Both the position numbers and the translations under genes were made by a program. A DNA stretch of 8,871 bases, taken from positions 1-8,871 of the forward strand of contig JAJZCT010000105.1 in assembly GCA_021828925.1 (NCBI GenBank), written 5' to 3'. How positions within the stretch are numbered: the stretch's first letter is position 1; each line of letters opens with the position of its first letter. Positions 1 to 6,278 of this stretch are shown in pieces. This DNA is from Planctomycetota bacterium (GTDB lineage Bacteria > Planctomycetota > Phycisphaerae > WQYP01). Under the pieces are notes generated by a model, which saw nothing but the letters and a program-made list of their open reading frames with translations, was not told the DNA's origin and did not search any database.

Positions 1-747
1 ACCGAAAAAGGCATTGTCATCCGCTGCGCTAATTTGCCGGGTTGGGAAAATGTTCCATTAAGAGATCGAATCTCAGCGGCATTGGGTAAACCGGCGATTC
101 TGGAAAATGACGCGCGCGCCGCCGCCTACGGGGAATTTTTTGCCGGGGCGGGAAAAAGCTTAAATGTACGCAATATGATGATGATTACCCTGGGTACGGG
201 TGTGGGCGGTGGCATTATTGTCGATGGGCGGCTGATTCGCGGCCACACCGATATGGCGGGGGAGTTGGGTCATGCGATTGTCGTACCGGATGGAGTCTTG
301 TGCGGCTGTGGACAAAAAGGGTGTCTGGAAATGTACACGGCCGCCAGCCGCGTGGGGCAGCGGGCGATGCAGGCGCTTCAGGACCCGGAAGTAACCTCCA
401 GCCTGCGTGATGCTCTGAATCAACTCGGGGAACTTACCGCACGCGATGTGGAAGATCATGCCCGGCGGGGCGATGAACTGGCTTTGGAAATCTGGAATCA
501 GACTTGCCGTTACCTGGCTATCGCCTGTATCAGTGCGGTGCATTGGCTGGATCCGCAGATGATCATATTCGGCGGCGGCATGGCTGCGGCGGGGGAGTTC
601 CTTTTGCAACCCGTCCGGCGGTATTTTGATGAAAATTATTGGAAAATGGATCCGCCCGCCGTCGCCATCCGCGCTGCGGAACTCGGCAATGATGCGGGCA
701 TAATCGGTGCGGCCGCTTTGGCCTGTGCTATGATGCACGCGCAATGA
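1..747 (+). CDS. ROK-family sugar kinase, C-terminal part (5' end outside window)
   Basis: The frame is open from the first base, so the gene begins upstream; 248 residues are visible. ROK proteins phosphorylate glucose or related sugars with ATP in the cytoplasm, and some members are repressors. Seen, in fragment numbering: ENDARAAAYGE near 35-45, with D37 at the position of the ROK catalytic aspartate; the glycine-rich ATP loop TLGTGVGGG at 63-71; GELGH at 87-91; and the zinc-site cysteines of CGCGQKGC at 101-108 (C101, C103, C108, with H91 as the fourth ligand). Family members are about 300-320 residues, so roughly 60-80 N-terminal residues are missing, including the DxGGT phosphate loop. 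A repressor's N-terminal helix-turn-helix would also lie outside the window. Glucokinase is the likeliest activity, but the exact sugar cannot be read. purU follows 17 bp after the stop, suggesting one transcript. Confidence 0.93.
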   Translation, partial: TEKGIVIRCANLPGWENVPLRDRISAALGKPAILENDARAAAYGEFFAGAGKSLNVRNMMMITLGTGVGGGIIVDGRLIRGHTDMAGELGHAIVVPDGVLCGCGQKGCLEMYTAASRVGQRAMQALQDPEVTSSLRDALNQLGELTARDVEDHARRGDELALEIWNQTCRYLAIACISAVHWLDPQMIIFGGGMAAAGEFLLQPVRRYFDENYWKMDPPAVAIRAAELGNDAGIIGAAALACAMMHAQ

Positions 748-764
748 AATTGAAGGAATGAAAT

Positions 765-1688
765 ATGTCGGAAAACCCCAAGGTCCTGGCGGTCATATCG
801 GTACAGGGTAGAGATCAAAAAGGCGTCGTCGCAAAATTCGCCACCTATGTGGCCGCCAATGGTATTAACATTGAGGATATGGAACAGCGCGTGGTCCGCG
901 GCATATTTGTCATGGATATGCTCGTTGATCTGCATGATATGACCATTTCCCTGGATCAGCTGATTACCGGATTATTGGATTTGGGGCGGCAAATCGGCAT
1001 GGAGGCCCGTATTACGCTCCGGCAAACCCGCAAGGCCAAGCGCGTGGTGGTACTGATCAGCAAAGAACCACATTGCCTGCAAAAGCTGCTGGATCTGAAT
1101 CGTCAGAATGAACTCAACGGCCAAATCGTTTCAGTGCTGGCCAATCATCCGGTGCTGGAAGATGTTGCCCGCGCCGCCGAATTGCCGTTCGCCTTTACGC
1201 CCTCAGGTCCGGATGAATCAGCAAAAACGCGGCATCGGCAATGGCTGCTGGAAAAACTGCGGTCTTTGGAACCGGATCTCATTATTCTGGCCCGCTACAT
1301 GCAGATTCTTTCACCGGAAATCATCGCCGCATTCCGCTCTAAAATTATCAATATACACCCCTCATTACTGCCCTATTTCCCCGGGGCCAATCCGTATCGG
1401 CAGGCCTTTGAAAGCGGCGTGCGCGTCACAGGGTGTACAGCCCATTTTGTCACTGCGGAACTCGATACAGGCCCCATTATCCTGCAGGATGTTTTCCATA
1501 TTAATGTCGGGGTGGATCAAGCCGAGGATGTCCGCCGGCGCGGCTTGGAACTTGAAGCCCAGACCCTGGGTAAAGCGGTCAGATATTTCCTTAATGAAGA
1601 ACTCGTCGTGGTGGAAGACAAAGTGGTTTTCAAGCCCGGAGTAAGCTCATTTCATAAAAACAACGAAAATGCGATTCCCGGAAATTAA
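765..1688 (+). CDS. purU: Formyltetrahydrofolate deformylase (PurU)
   Basis: It hydrolyses 10-formyl-tetrahydrofolate to formate and tetrahydrofolate, balancing one-carbon pools and supplying formate for PurT-type purine synthesis. The protein has 307 residues; the E. coli enzyme has about 280. Residues 7-85 form an N-terminal ACT domain, the usual regulatory domain of PurU (ligands methionine and glycine in E. coli). Residues 93-285 form the formyltransferase-fold domain. It contains LARYMQILSPE at 175-185, the NIHPSLLP active-site segment with N196 and H198, and LDTGPII with D234, completing the Asn-His-Asp triad. The layout ACT plus hydrolase separates it from PurN and from methionyl-tRNA formyltransferase. 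Enterobacterial PurU has NIHHSFLP here, so this copy resembles PurN at that point. The ATG is supported by AAGGA at 753-757, 7 bp upstream. It lies 17 bp after the ROK kinase and converges with the next gene, with only 16 bp between stops. Confidence 0.93.
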   Translation: MSENPKVLAVISVQGRDQKGVVAKFATYVAANGINIEDMEQRVVRGIFVMDMLVDLHDMTISLDQLITGLLDLGRQIGMEARITLRQTRKAKRVVVLISKEPHCLQKLLDLNRQNELNGQIVSVLANHPVLEDVARAAELPFAFTPSGPDESAKTRHRQWLLEKLRSLEPDLIILARYMQILSPEIIAAFRSKIINIHPSLLPYFPGANPYRQAFESGVRVTGCTAHFVTAELDTGPIILQDVFHINVGVDQAEDVRRRGLELEAQTLGKAVRYFLNEELVVVEDKVVFKPGVSSFHKNNENAIPGN

Positions 1689-1704
1689 TGTTGATTATTA
1701 ACCT

Positions 1705-2787
1705 TTACTTCGACGCTTGACTGGTAGTCGCCGGCTCTGTTTGCGCTGTATGCGCCATGATACCGTAGCTGTGCGGCGGATACCGCAGGGATTCAATCCA
1801 GTTGATGACTTTATTTACGCCGAATTTCAGCGGCATGGGACCTTTCTTCCCCGGATGCTGATACGCTTGAAGTTCTCTGGGTTGCAGATATTGCAGCAAC
1901 AGAGACATACGCGGATTATGCAGGCTGATCAGCGACATATTTTTATAACGGAACCGTGTAAGCGTGAGGAAATTGGTGTAGGTTTTCAGGGTATTGTTGC
2001 CGCCCTGATCACCGTAAATCCGGAAGCCCGGCGCGTTTTGTCCGCGGTGACAGCCCACAGTTCCGCAGCTTTGCAACACAATGGGCTGGATATCCGTGCG
2101 GAATATTTTCATCACCTGCGGATCGCTCTTAACTTGAACCTTATCCCAGTATTTTTTTGTACCCAGCCGGCGGATAAGATAAATCTGTCGGTTAAAATTG
2201 TTCGGACTGATAAAATGTTCATAATCCCGTCGCGTCATTGTGCGGTTCTGAAACATGGGGTTGCGCAAAATAATATTCCGCCAGAACGCCATGAGCGTCT
2301 TACGCCGGTGCAGAATGCTTCCCTCAATCGGGGCCGTTTCATGGCGCTGGAGCTGCCAGAATCGAATCTTGTAAACATCGTTCATCGTCAGGAGTCTTTG
2401 CCCGCCGGCAGTGGGGACGGATGGGGAGCTTTCCGTGGAATTGCCGCGCTGCACCCCGGTATTGACCTTCCGTGCTCCGGATTGCCGCTTTAATTGAGAT
2501 TCAATGAGATTCCTAAGCAACTGCGCATTCTGAAAGTTTGGCCTAATTTTTAGCGCCTCATTGACCTGTTGCAGGGCCTGATTGTAAAGGCGGTTGTTGT
2601 ATAAATAGTCTGCCATACGCTGATGGCCCGCGGCGTCATCAGGCTTAATCGCCGCCTCACGTTGCTGAATTTGCCTGGCCATCGCGGGGGTTTCCCGAGC
2701 GTTGGGGGACGCGGCACACACGAAAATCGCCGTGCTGATAATACATGAAGCCGCTGTAACAAGAGGAAATCGGATGGAGTAGTTCAT
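1705..2787 (-). CDS. Secreted TPR-like protein with a CX4CH haem-type motif
   Basis: The function is unknown; it is probably a periplasmic or envelope redox-type protein. I chose the ATG at 2787, giving 360 residues, because it starts a signal peptide (hydrophobic 8-26, likely cleavage near A25/A26) and has AGGA-rich Shine-Dalgarno sequence at 2796-2808. The longer in-frame start at 2904 only adds charged, non-conserved residues and overlaps the candidate promoter. Residues about 51-100 are helical and TPR-like (YNQALQQVNEALKIRPNF). Residues 101-130 are a low-complexity linker. Residues 241-247 read CGTVGCH, a CX4CH variant of the cytochrome c CXXCH motif, preceded by a PIVLQSC stretch and followed by GFRIYGD. 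The C-terminal part has GPMPL and VINWIESL, which resemble the MPP and WI tail of planctomycete-type cytochrome modules. Haem attachment is inferred. The gene is monocistronic as far as can be seen. Confidence 0.82.
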   Translation of the reverse strand: MNYSIRFPLVTAASCIISTAIFVCAASPNARETPAMARQIQQREAAIKPDDAAGHQRMADYLYNNRLYNQALQQVNEALKIRPNFQNAQLLRNLIESQLKRQSGARKVNTGVQRGNSTESSPSVPTAGGQRLLTMNDVYKIRFWQLQRHETAPIEGSILHRRKTLMAFWRNIILRNPMFQNRTMTRRDYEHFISPNNFNRQIYLIRRLGTKKYWDKVQVKSDPQVMKIFRTDIQPIVLQSCGTVGCHRGQNAPGFRIYGDQGGNNTLKTYTNFLTLTRFRYKNMSLISLHNPRMSLLLQYLQPRELQAYQHPGKKGPMPLKFGVNKVINWIESLRYPPHSYGIMAHTAQTEPATTSQASK

Positions 2788-2810
2788 GGCCGGGGTTCCT
2801 TTCTCCTTGT

Positions 2811-2883
2811 CCGGGTTTGCATACCCGGTACCGTTGATGTTTCCAATCGGGCCGCCTTTTTCCCGATGTCCCGTCGCCGGGAC
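2811..2883 (-). other. Two hairpins in the 5' leader of the CX4CH gene
   Basis: Positions 2811-2828 form CCGGGT/ACCCGG, a 6-bp perfect stem with a 6-nt loop. It ends 2 bp from the Shine-Dalgarno region. Positions 2868-2883 form GTCCCG/CGGGAC, a 6-bp perfect stem with a TCGC tetraloop. Both lie in the ~109-nt leader predicted from the candidate promoter. They could modulate translation, but no known riboswitch fold is recognised. Confidence 0.35.
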
Positions 2884-2902
2884 TTCCTTTTTGCCGCAAA
2901 GC

Positions 2903-2931
2903 ACTATAATCTTGACGTGCCCGACTCACAA
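2903..2931 (-). promoter_or_regulatory. Candidate sigma-70-type promoter of the CX4CH gene
   Basis: Read on the minus strand there is TTGTGA (2926-2931), a 17-bp spacer, then TATAGT (2903-2908). Each hexamer is one or two bases from consensus. The predicted start near 2896 gives a leader of about 109 nt before the ATG at 2787. This is motif evidence only. Confidence 0.4.
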
Positions 2932-2967
2932 GGAAAGTGTCAATCATCTAATGACGAGCAACGACAG

Positions 2968-3068
2968 TGATCCACAGATTAACACAGATTAACACAGTTG
3001 AGCGACGAAGTCGTATGTATCTGCATTAATGAGAGTAATCTGGGTTAATCGGTGAAATCTGTGGATCA
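2968..3068. repeat. Imperfect inverted repeat of a CACAGATTAA-type motif
   Basis: The left arm (2968-2997) contains TGATCCACAGATTAACACAG, and within it a 10-bp unit (CAGATTAACA) is partly repeated in tandem. The right arm (3040-3068) is its reverse complement with one gap and a few substitutions (about 26 of 30 positions). The outermost 13 bp match perfectly (2968-2980 against 3056-3068). The ~42-bp loop holds a small CGAC/GTCG hairpin at 3003-3013. It lies between two minus-strand genes and overlaps no credible CDS. It looks like a dispersed intergenic repeat. Transcribed, it could fold into one long stem-loop. Confidence 0.7.
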
Positions 3069-3400
3069 TTATCCCTGCGGTTACATCGACATTTCTGTGA
3101 AACCGATCGCGCCGGGCGGAGGCGCTTCGTGTCACCAAATCCCATTTCCGCATCGAACTCAACGCTGCCGCATTGAGCTAATGACAATGCATTTTGAACA
3201 ATGGCACCGCGGGGGTCATATATTCGGCGGGGATAATTGTGCTTTGTTTCTGTTGCTGGCGCGGTTGCGGTTCTTCCATTTTGGCCGTCATGTCCGAAGA
3301 AGTGATAGTAGAGATAACGTACCAACCGGCAAATATTAATTCGATTTTGCCACTATTAAATTATTGCCGCATGATCGTGATCCTTAAGGAAATGCCATTC
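3069..3400. other. Gene-free stretch, nothing recognised
   Basis: Open frames exist on both strands but overlap each other, lack ribosome binding sites and show no family resemblance. No tRNA, riboswitch or transposase remnant was recognised. A 37-codon minus-strand frame at 3178-3291 was considered and not accepted. Confidence 0.5.
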
Positions 3401-3421
3401 GTACCCGACACCTTTTTTTTT
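3401..3421 (-). repeat. Dispersed repeat, copy a (A-run then GGTGTCGGGTAC)
   Basis: On the minus strand the sequence is nine A residues followed by GGTGTCGGGTAC. It begins 8 bp after the stop codon of the membrane cytochrome gene. It shares AAAGGTGTCGGGTAC exactly with the copy at 4925-4946, which also sits just after a stop codon. It is not a terminator: there is no stem, and the run is A rather than T in the gene's direction. Confidence 0.65.
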
Positions 3422-3429
3422 AGGGAATA

Positions 3430-4476
3430 TTAATATTGGGTGGAACCTTCGGCACCGGCGTTGCGACGTAATAACGCGATTGGCTGGGCTGACGGCAGCG
3501 TCAGCGAATCCTCATTACGTGGATGAATAGCGCCCATATCCCGGCGGATGAAAGCCGGCGGATGAAGCGAGTTAAGTCTGGCGGTACCGCTGGCGCCGGT
3601 CTGAATCCACCAGCGAATAAGTTGTATCTGGGCAGCGGTCAGCTGGTGGTGGTAGCGGGGCGGCATGTGGTGGCGCTGCCACAGGGGACGAGATATAAAT
3701 TGATACAGGCGGCTGCGTGCGGGGTTATAGGGAATGACCACGGGTCTTCCGCGACTTCCATGTCGCAGCCAATAATAAGAGTCCAATCTCAGATATGCCT
3801 TTTGCCGGTTGCGCCCATGACATCGTGTGCAATTGTCGGTGAAGATAGTTTGAATGTAACGGGTGTAAAAACTCCCGTCGGCGTGCAGATCGACAATGGG
3901 GGTTATGCGGATGCTCTGTTCGCCATGGCGGGCGTGTTTGCATAATCGGAAGGATTTTAGATCATCCTTCGGTAACGGTACTGAACCACGCTTAACAGCC
4001 GAACTCAAAAGCGGCTTGAGGAACCCGGGTGCGTACTTGCTTAGATACCGGCTGCCAAAGGCGAGCGTACCACCAAAATGCGCGGCAAAGGTCATGACAA
4101 TCAGTGCCGTCAGCAGGGTGGAATAATAAGCGATGCCGACCTTTTTCTTATAGAGCCATATCACCAGCAATATGATGCTTAAAACCCCCACGCTGGTTCC
4201 CAGCCAGCGGTGATCGAACAAAACGCGATGGCCGTAGCCACCACCACTGGCCAGCAGCCAGCCACAGACAATGGTAAAAGTGGCCGAGATGGACAGCAGC
4301 ACGAGTATAAAACCGCGCGCCGCGGTAATGTGTTGAAATTTTCTGAATCGTCCGGTTACTTCCATGGCCCCCAGCAGCACCAGAAAGCCGATGGGAAGGT
4401 GTACAAGCAGGGGATGAAAGTGGCCGAAAAATTTGATCCAATCAGTGACTGCAAGTACGGAGACGGCTGGTACCAT
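3430..4476 (-). CDS. DUF2231-type membrane protein fused to a planctomycete-type cytochrome c domain
   Basis: This is an inner-membrane protein of 348 residues, presumably a redox or haem-binding component; its partner is unknown. The N-terminal part has FFGHFHPLLVHLPIGF at about 16-31, typical of DUF2231, then four membrane segments near 22-40, 52-77, 91-109 and 118-141, with membrane-proximal histidines (H83, H89, H133). The C-terminal part (about 205-295) matches the planctomycete cytochrome C module (PSCyt1-like): CTRCHG at 216-221, LRLDS at 229-233, a VIPYNPARSRLY segment, HMPP at 270-273 and a WWIQTGA tail. The ATG at 4476 is chosen because the homology starts just after it and AAGGGA lies 8 bp upstream. 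The longer frame to 4773 runs through repeats and hairpins and is unlikely to be coding. Related proteins often carry extra C-terminal domains; this one ends about 50 residues after the cytochrome module. Confidence 0.87.
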   Translation of the reverse strand: MVPAVSVLAVTDWIKFFGHFHPLLVHLPIGFLVLLGAMEVTGRFRKFQHITAARGFILVLLSISATFTIVCGWLLASGGGYGHRVLFDHRWLGTSVGVLSIILLVIWLYKKKVGIAYYSTLLTALIVMTFAAHFGGTLAFGSRYLSKYAPGFLKPLLSSAVKRGSVPLPKDDLKSFRLCKHARHGEQSIRITPIVDLHADGSFYTRYIQTIFTDNCTRCHGRNRQKAYLRLDSYYWLRHGSRGRPVVIPYNPARSRLYQFISRPLWQRHHMPPRYHHQLTAAQIQLIRWWIQTGASGTARLNSLHPPAFIRRDMGAIHPRNEDSLTLPSAQPIALLRRNAGAEGSTQY

Positions 4477-4501
4477 AACGCGATTCCCTTCGATGTTCAA
4501 G

Positions 4502-4560
4502 CGGCTTTTTTGCCGTGTGCGATGCACAAACGTGATACCGGCCGCTTTGACACAAAGCGG
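4502..4560 (-). other. Two hairpins upstream of the DUF2231/cytochrome gene
   Basis: Positions 4542-4560 form a perfect 7-bp stem CCGCTTT/AAAGCGG with a 5-nt loop. Positions 4502-4515 form CGGC/GCCG around six T residues. The second ends a few bases before the AAGGGA ribosome binding site. No convincing promoter was found beside them. They may be leader structure or chance. Confidence 0.3.
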
Positions 4561-4649
4561 CGAAAAGCGGCATCCATGCCCCACGAAACGATACAGCACT
4601 AAGATTAAGGAAACATTAAAACCGAAAGTGCGGGGGCAATATTTTCGCG

Positions 4650-4700
4650 CCCCGCAGCCGTGCGGGGAAACTTCACATAGCCGCCGGCTTCGCCGGTGGT
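4650..4700. repeat. Pair of GC-rich hairpins (REP-like)
   Basis: Positions 4650-4667 form CCCCGCA/TGCGGGG, a perfect 7-bp stem with a GCCG loop. Positions 4681-4699 form CCGCCGGC/GCCGGTGG, an 8-bp stem with one G-T pair and a TTC loop. They are 13 bp apart and directly precede the inverted-repeat element at 4704. Two adjacent hairpins are a common layout of bacterial REP elements. Neither is followed by a T-run, so they do not look like intrinsic terminators. Confidence 0.45.
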
Positions 4701-4710
4701 GGCCCGAAAA

Positions 4711-4732
4711 AAAGGTGTCAGGTACCGTTGTT
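4711..4732 (+). repeat. Dispersed repeat, copy b
   Basis: This copy reads AAAGGTGTCAGGTACCGTTG plus TT on the plus strand, preceded by four more A residues. It is inverted relative to the copies at 3401-3421 and 4925-4946, so the DUF2231/cytochrome gene lies between inverted copies a and b. Confidence 0.7.
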
Positions 4733-4810
4733 TCAAATTTATGGCGTAACTGTTTATCGCGTTCGATCAACACCTCGCAGTTTTACGAAGAATTCCGCAC
4801 AATAATTCCA

Positions 4811-4851
4811 AGTGCTCCGTCAATCCTAATTTGTAGGCTTGACAGAGCACT
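4811..4851. repeat. Long imperfect palindrome (hairpin)
   Basis: Positions 4811-4827 pair with 4835-4851 at 15 of 17 positions, starting AGTGCTCCGTCAA and closing on the 7-nt loop AATTTGT. The mismatches are 4818/4844 and 4824/4838. There is no T-run after the stem on either strand, so a terminator is unlikely. It sits inside the MITE-like element. Confidence 0.7.
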
Positions 4852-4924
4852 ACGCCCCCGGCGGTCTTTATTGGTTCAGTTTTCCGGTGCCCGGGGGTGC
4901 GGTAAAATAGTTGCAGCGGGAAAG

Positions 4925-4946
4925 AACAACGGTACCCGACACCTTT
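4925..4946 (-). repeat. Dispersed repeat, copy c
   Basis: On the minus strand this reads AAAGGTGTCGGGTACCGTTG plus TT and begins 14 bp after the regulator's stop codon. It differs from copy b at one of 22 positions and shares a 15-bp exact core with copy a. Confidence 0.7.
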
Positions 4947-4960
4947 GTTTTTCGGATGTG

Positions 4961-6241
4961 CTACGCTCCGCGAACCATCTTCCTGCGATATTCAGTCGGG
5001 CTCATTCCGGTATCACGCTTGAAAGTGCGAGCCAGGTATTGCGATGATGAATAATCCATGCGCCGAACAATTCCACCGATGGACAGATCAGTACGGAGCA
5101 GGGTTTTCAGATGTTCCAATCGCACGCGGTGAATTTCCTCCGCCGGCGAGTGGCCCAGCATCCGTTGAAATTTCATTTCCAAAGTACGCCGATTTACCGA
5201 TAAATGCGGCATCAGGGCTTTGACACTCAGGTATTCCGCCGCGTGTTTCTTGATGTAGTCCAACGCCGCGCGGACATCCGCGTCCACGACGGCGGTATTA
5301 TTGGAAGATTGCCGCTCGGTTACCCCGAACGGCGTCAGCAATTCCGGCTCCCTCGGCGCGGCGCTGCCCGCGAGCATAGCATCGAGAATTTTGGCCGCCC
5401 GATAGCCTATACGGTCATCATGGGTCGCGATGCTCGAGAGCTGCGGATCAGAAAGATGGCAGAAGAGAACGTCATCATCAACCCCCAGTACCGCGATATG
5501 ATCCGGGACTTGCAGATGCGCGTCCTCGGCGGCGCGCAGCAGGAACCCGGCCCAGTAATCGCAACCGCAAAATACCGCGGTATGGGGCGGCAAGGTTCTA
5601 AGCCATTTGGTAATTGATGGCTCCGGATCGCAGTGTATTTTATGCTCGTGTGAATGGGCGTTTGGGAATTCTCCCGGGAATATGTTGACTGGAGGCTCCG
5701 CTGTGGTCTGACCGGGTAAGCGCCTGAAGAATTCGTTAACGGCCTGAATAAACCCCTCCTTGCGCAGCTCGCTCCAGCGAAGCCAGGGAGGATCAAAGTG
5801 ATCCAGCGCATCGAGGCTGCAATAGGCAAAGCTCCGGTAGCCTTTTTTTAAAAAGTGCTCCGCCGCCTGCCGCCCCACCGCCAAATCATCCGGGCCGACA
5901 CGAGGGAATCCGCTGACGGCCGTCGGGTGCATTAATTGTACGACGGGCTTTTTGAATCCCGCGCAAAACCGCGCAATGCTTTGGCTGTTAATCTCGGCAA
6001 GTATACCGTCAGGCCGCCACTCGCGCATCCTCCGGCGTACCGTTCGGCTCCGCACAATATCCGCCAGTGGATAAACCGCCATCTGCCATTTGAGGCTCCG
6101 TGCGCCCGCAGTCGCGGAAGCCTGCGCCAAACAGTATCGCTCCACACCGCGCAGGATTTCCCGCGCGTAATTCCGTTCGATAGCAACTATGACGACGATA
6201 CGCAGCAAGGTGTTGGAGGTTGTTACCGCAGCATGGGCCAT
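4961..6241 (-). CDS. XylR-like transcriptional regulator (sugar-binding domain plus AraC HTH)
   Basis: A cytoplasmic DNA-binding regulator of 426 residues from the ATG at 6241. Residues about 13-310 form a periplasmic-binding-protein-like sensor of the LacI/XylR type. RIVVIVAIERNYAREILRG at 14-32 matches the usual opening of XylR-like sensors. VLGVDDDVLFCHLSDPQLSS at 251-270 matches the strand that in LacI-type proteins reads VIGFDD followed by the P-L-S segment. Residues about 322-422 form an AraC-type double helix-turn-helix ending in TGMSPTEYRRK. The sensed ligand is unknown, probably a sugar. A start 18 codons upstream at 6295 overlaps the direct-repeat operator and the candidate promoter, so 6241 is preferred, although it has no Shine-Dalgarno sequence. 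The gene is divergent from the PEP-CTERM protein gene, which may be a target. Confidence 0.9.
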   Translation of the reverse strand: MAHAAVTTSNTLLRIVVIVAIERNYAREILRGVERYCLAQASATAGARSLKWQMAVYPLADIVRSRTVRRRMREWRPDGILAEINSQSIARFCAGFKKPVVQLMHPTAVSGFPRVGPDDLAVGRQAAEHFLKKGYRSFAYCSLDALDHFDPPWLRWSELRKEGFIQAVNEFFRRLPGQTTAEPPVNIFPGEFPNAHSHEHKIHCDPEPSITKWLRTLPPHTAVFCGCDYWAGFLLRAAEDAHLQVPDHIAVLGVDDDVLFCHLSDPQLSSIATHDDRIGYRAAKILDAMLAGSAAPREPELLTPFGVTERQSSNNTAVVDADVRAALDYIKKHAAEYLSVKALMPHLSVNRRTLEMKFQRMLGHSPAEEIHRVRLEHLKTLLRTDLSIGGIVRRMDYSSSQYLARTFKRDTGMSPTEYRRKMVRGA

Positions 6242-6249
6242 GGGTTGAA

Positions 6250-6278
6250 AGTATAGCTGGATTTCGCAAGTCGTCCAA
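6250..6278 (-). promoter_or_regulatory. Candidate promoter of the XylR-like regulator
   Basis: On the minus strand: TTGGAC (6273-6278), a 17-bp spacer, then TATACT (6250-6255). The -10 is one base from consensus and the -35 matches only its first three bases, as expected for an activated promoter. Transcription from it would start about 2 bp before the ATG at 6241, giving a leaderless or near-leaderless mRNA. This agrees with the absence of a ribosome binding site. Confidence 0.45.

Larger units (their letters stand above)
4704..4955. mobile_element. MITE-like element bounded by 22-bp inverted repeats
   Basis: The left end (core 4711-4732) and the right end (core 4925-4946) are inverted copies that match at 21 of 22 positions: AAAGGTGTC(A/G)GGTACCGTTGTT. 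Both have an outward extension of CCG plus an A-rich run. The ~192-bp interior encodes nothing credible but is highly structured (hairpin at 4811-4851 and a GC-rich arm pair near 4853-4907). The size, terminal inverted repeats and lack of coding capacity fit a non-autonomous miniature element, or two REP-type units in opposite orientation. No target-site duplication was recognised and no transposase is present in the window. Confidence 0.45.

Noticed and set aside
160..744. 194-codon minus-strand ORF opposite the ROK kinase
   Set aside because: The plus-strand frame carries all ROK motifs; the reverse frame has none of any known family.
1685..1701. Short TTAAT/ATTAA palindrome between the convergent stops as a bidirectional terminator
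   Set aside because: It has only five A/T pairs and no GC stem, too weak to call.
2788..2904. N-terminal extension of the CX4CH protein by 39 codons
   Set aside because: It would bury a clear signal peptide inside the protein, and its start lies within the candidate -10 box.
3178..3291. 37-codon minus-strand ORF (begins MTAKMEEPQPRQQQKQ)
   Set aside because: It has no Shine-Dalgarno sequence, no recognised family and no conserved context.
3026..3325. 99-codon minus-strand ORF
   Set aside because: It reads through the right arm of the inverted repeat, has no ribosome binding site, and another open frame overlaps it on the opposite strand.
4477..4773. N-terminal extension of the DUF2231/cytochrome protein by 99 codons
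   Set aside because: The extension runs through two hairpins, the REP-like pair and repeat copy b. It is Arg/Cys-rich without family resemblance, and a ribosome binding site supports the ATG at 4476.
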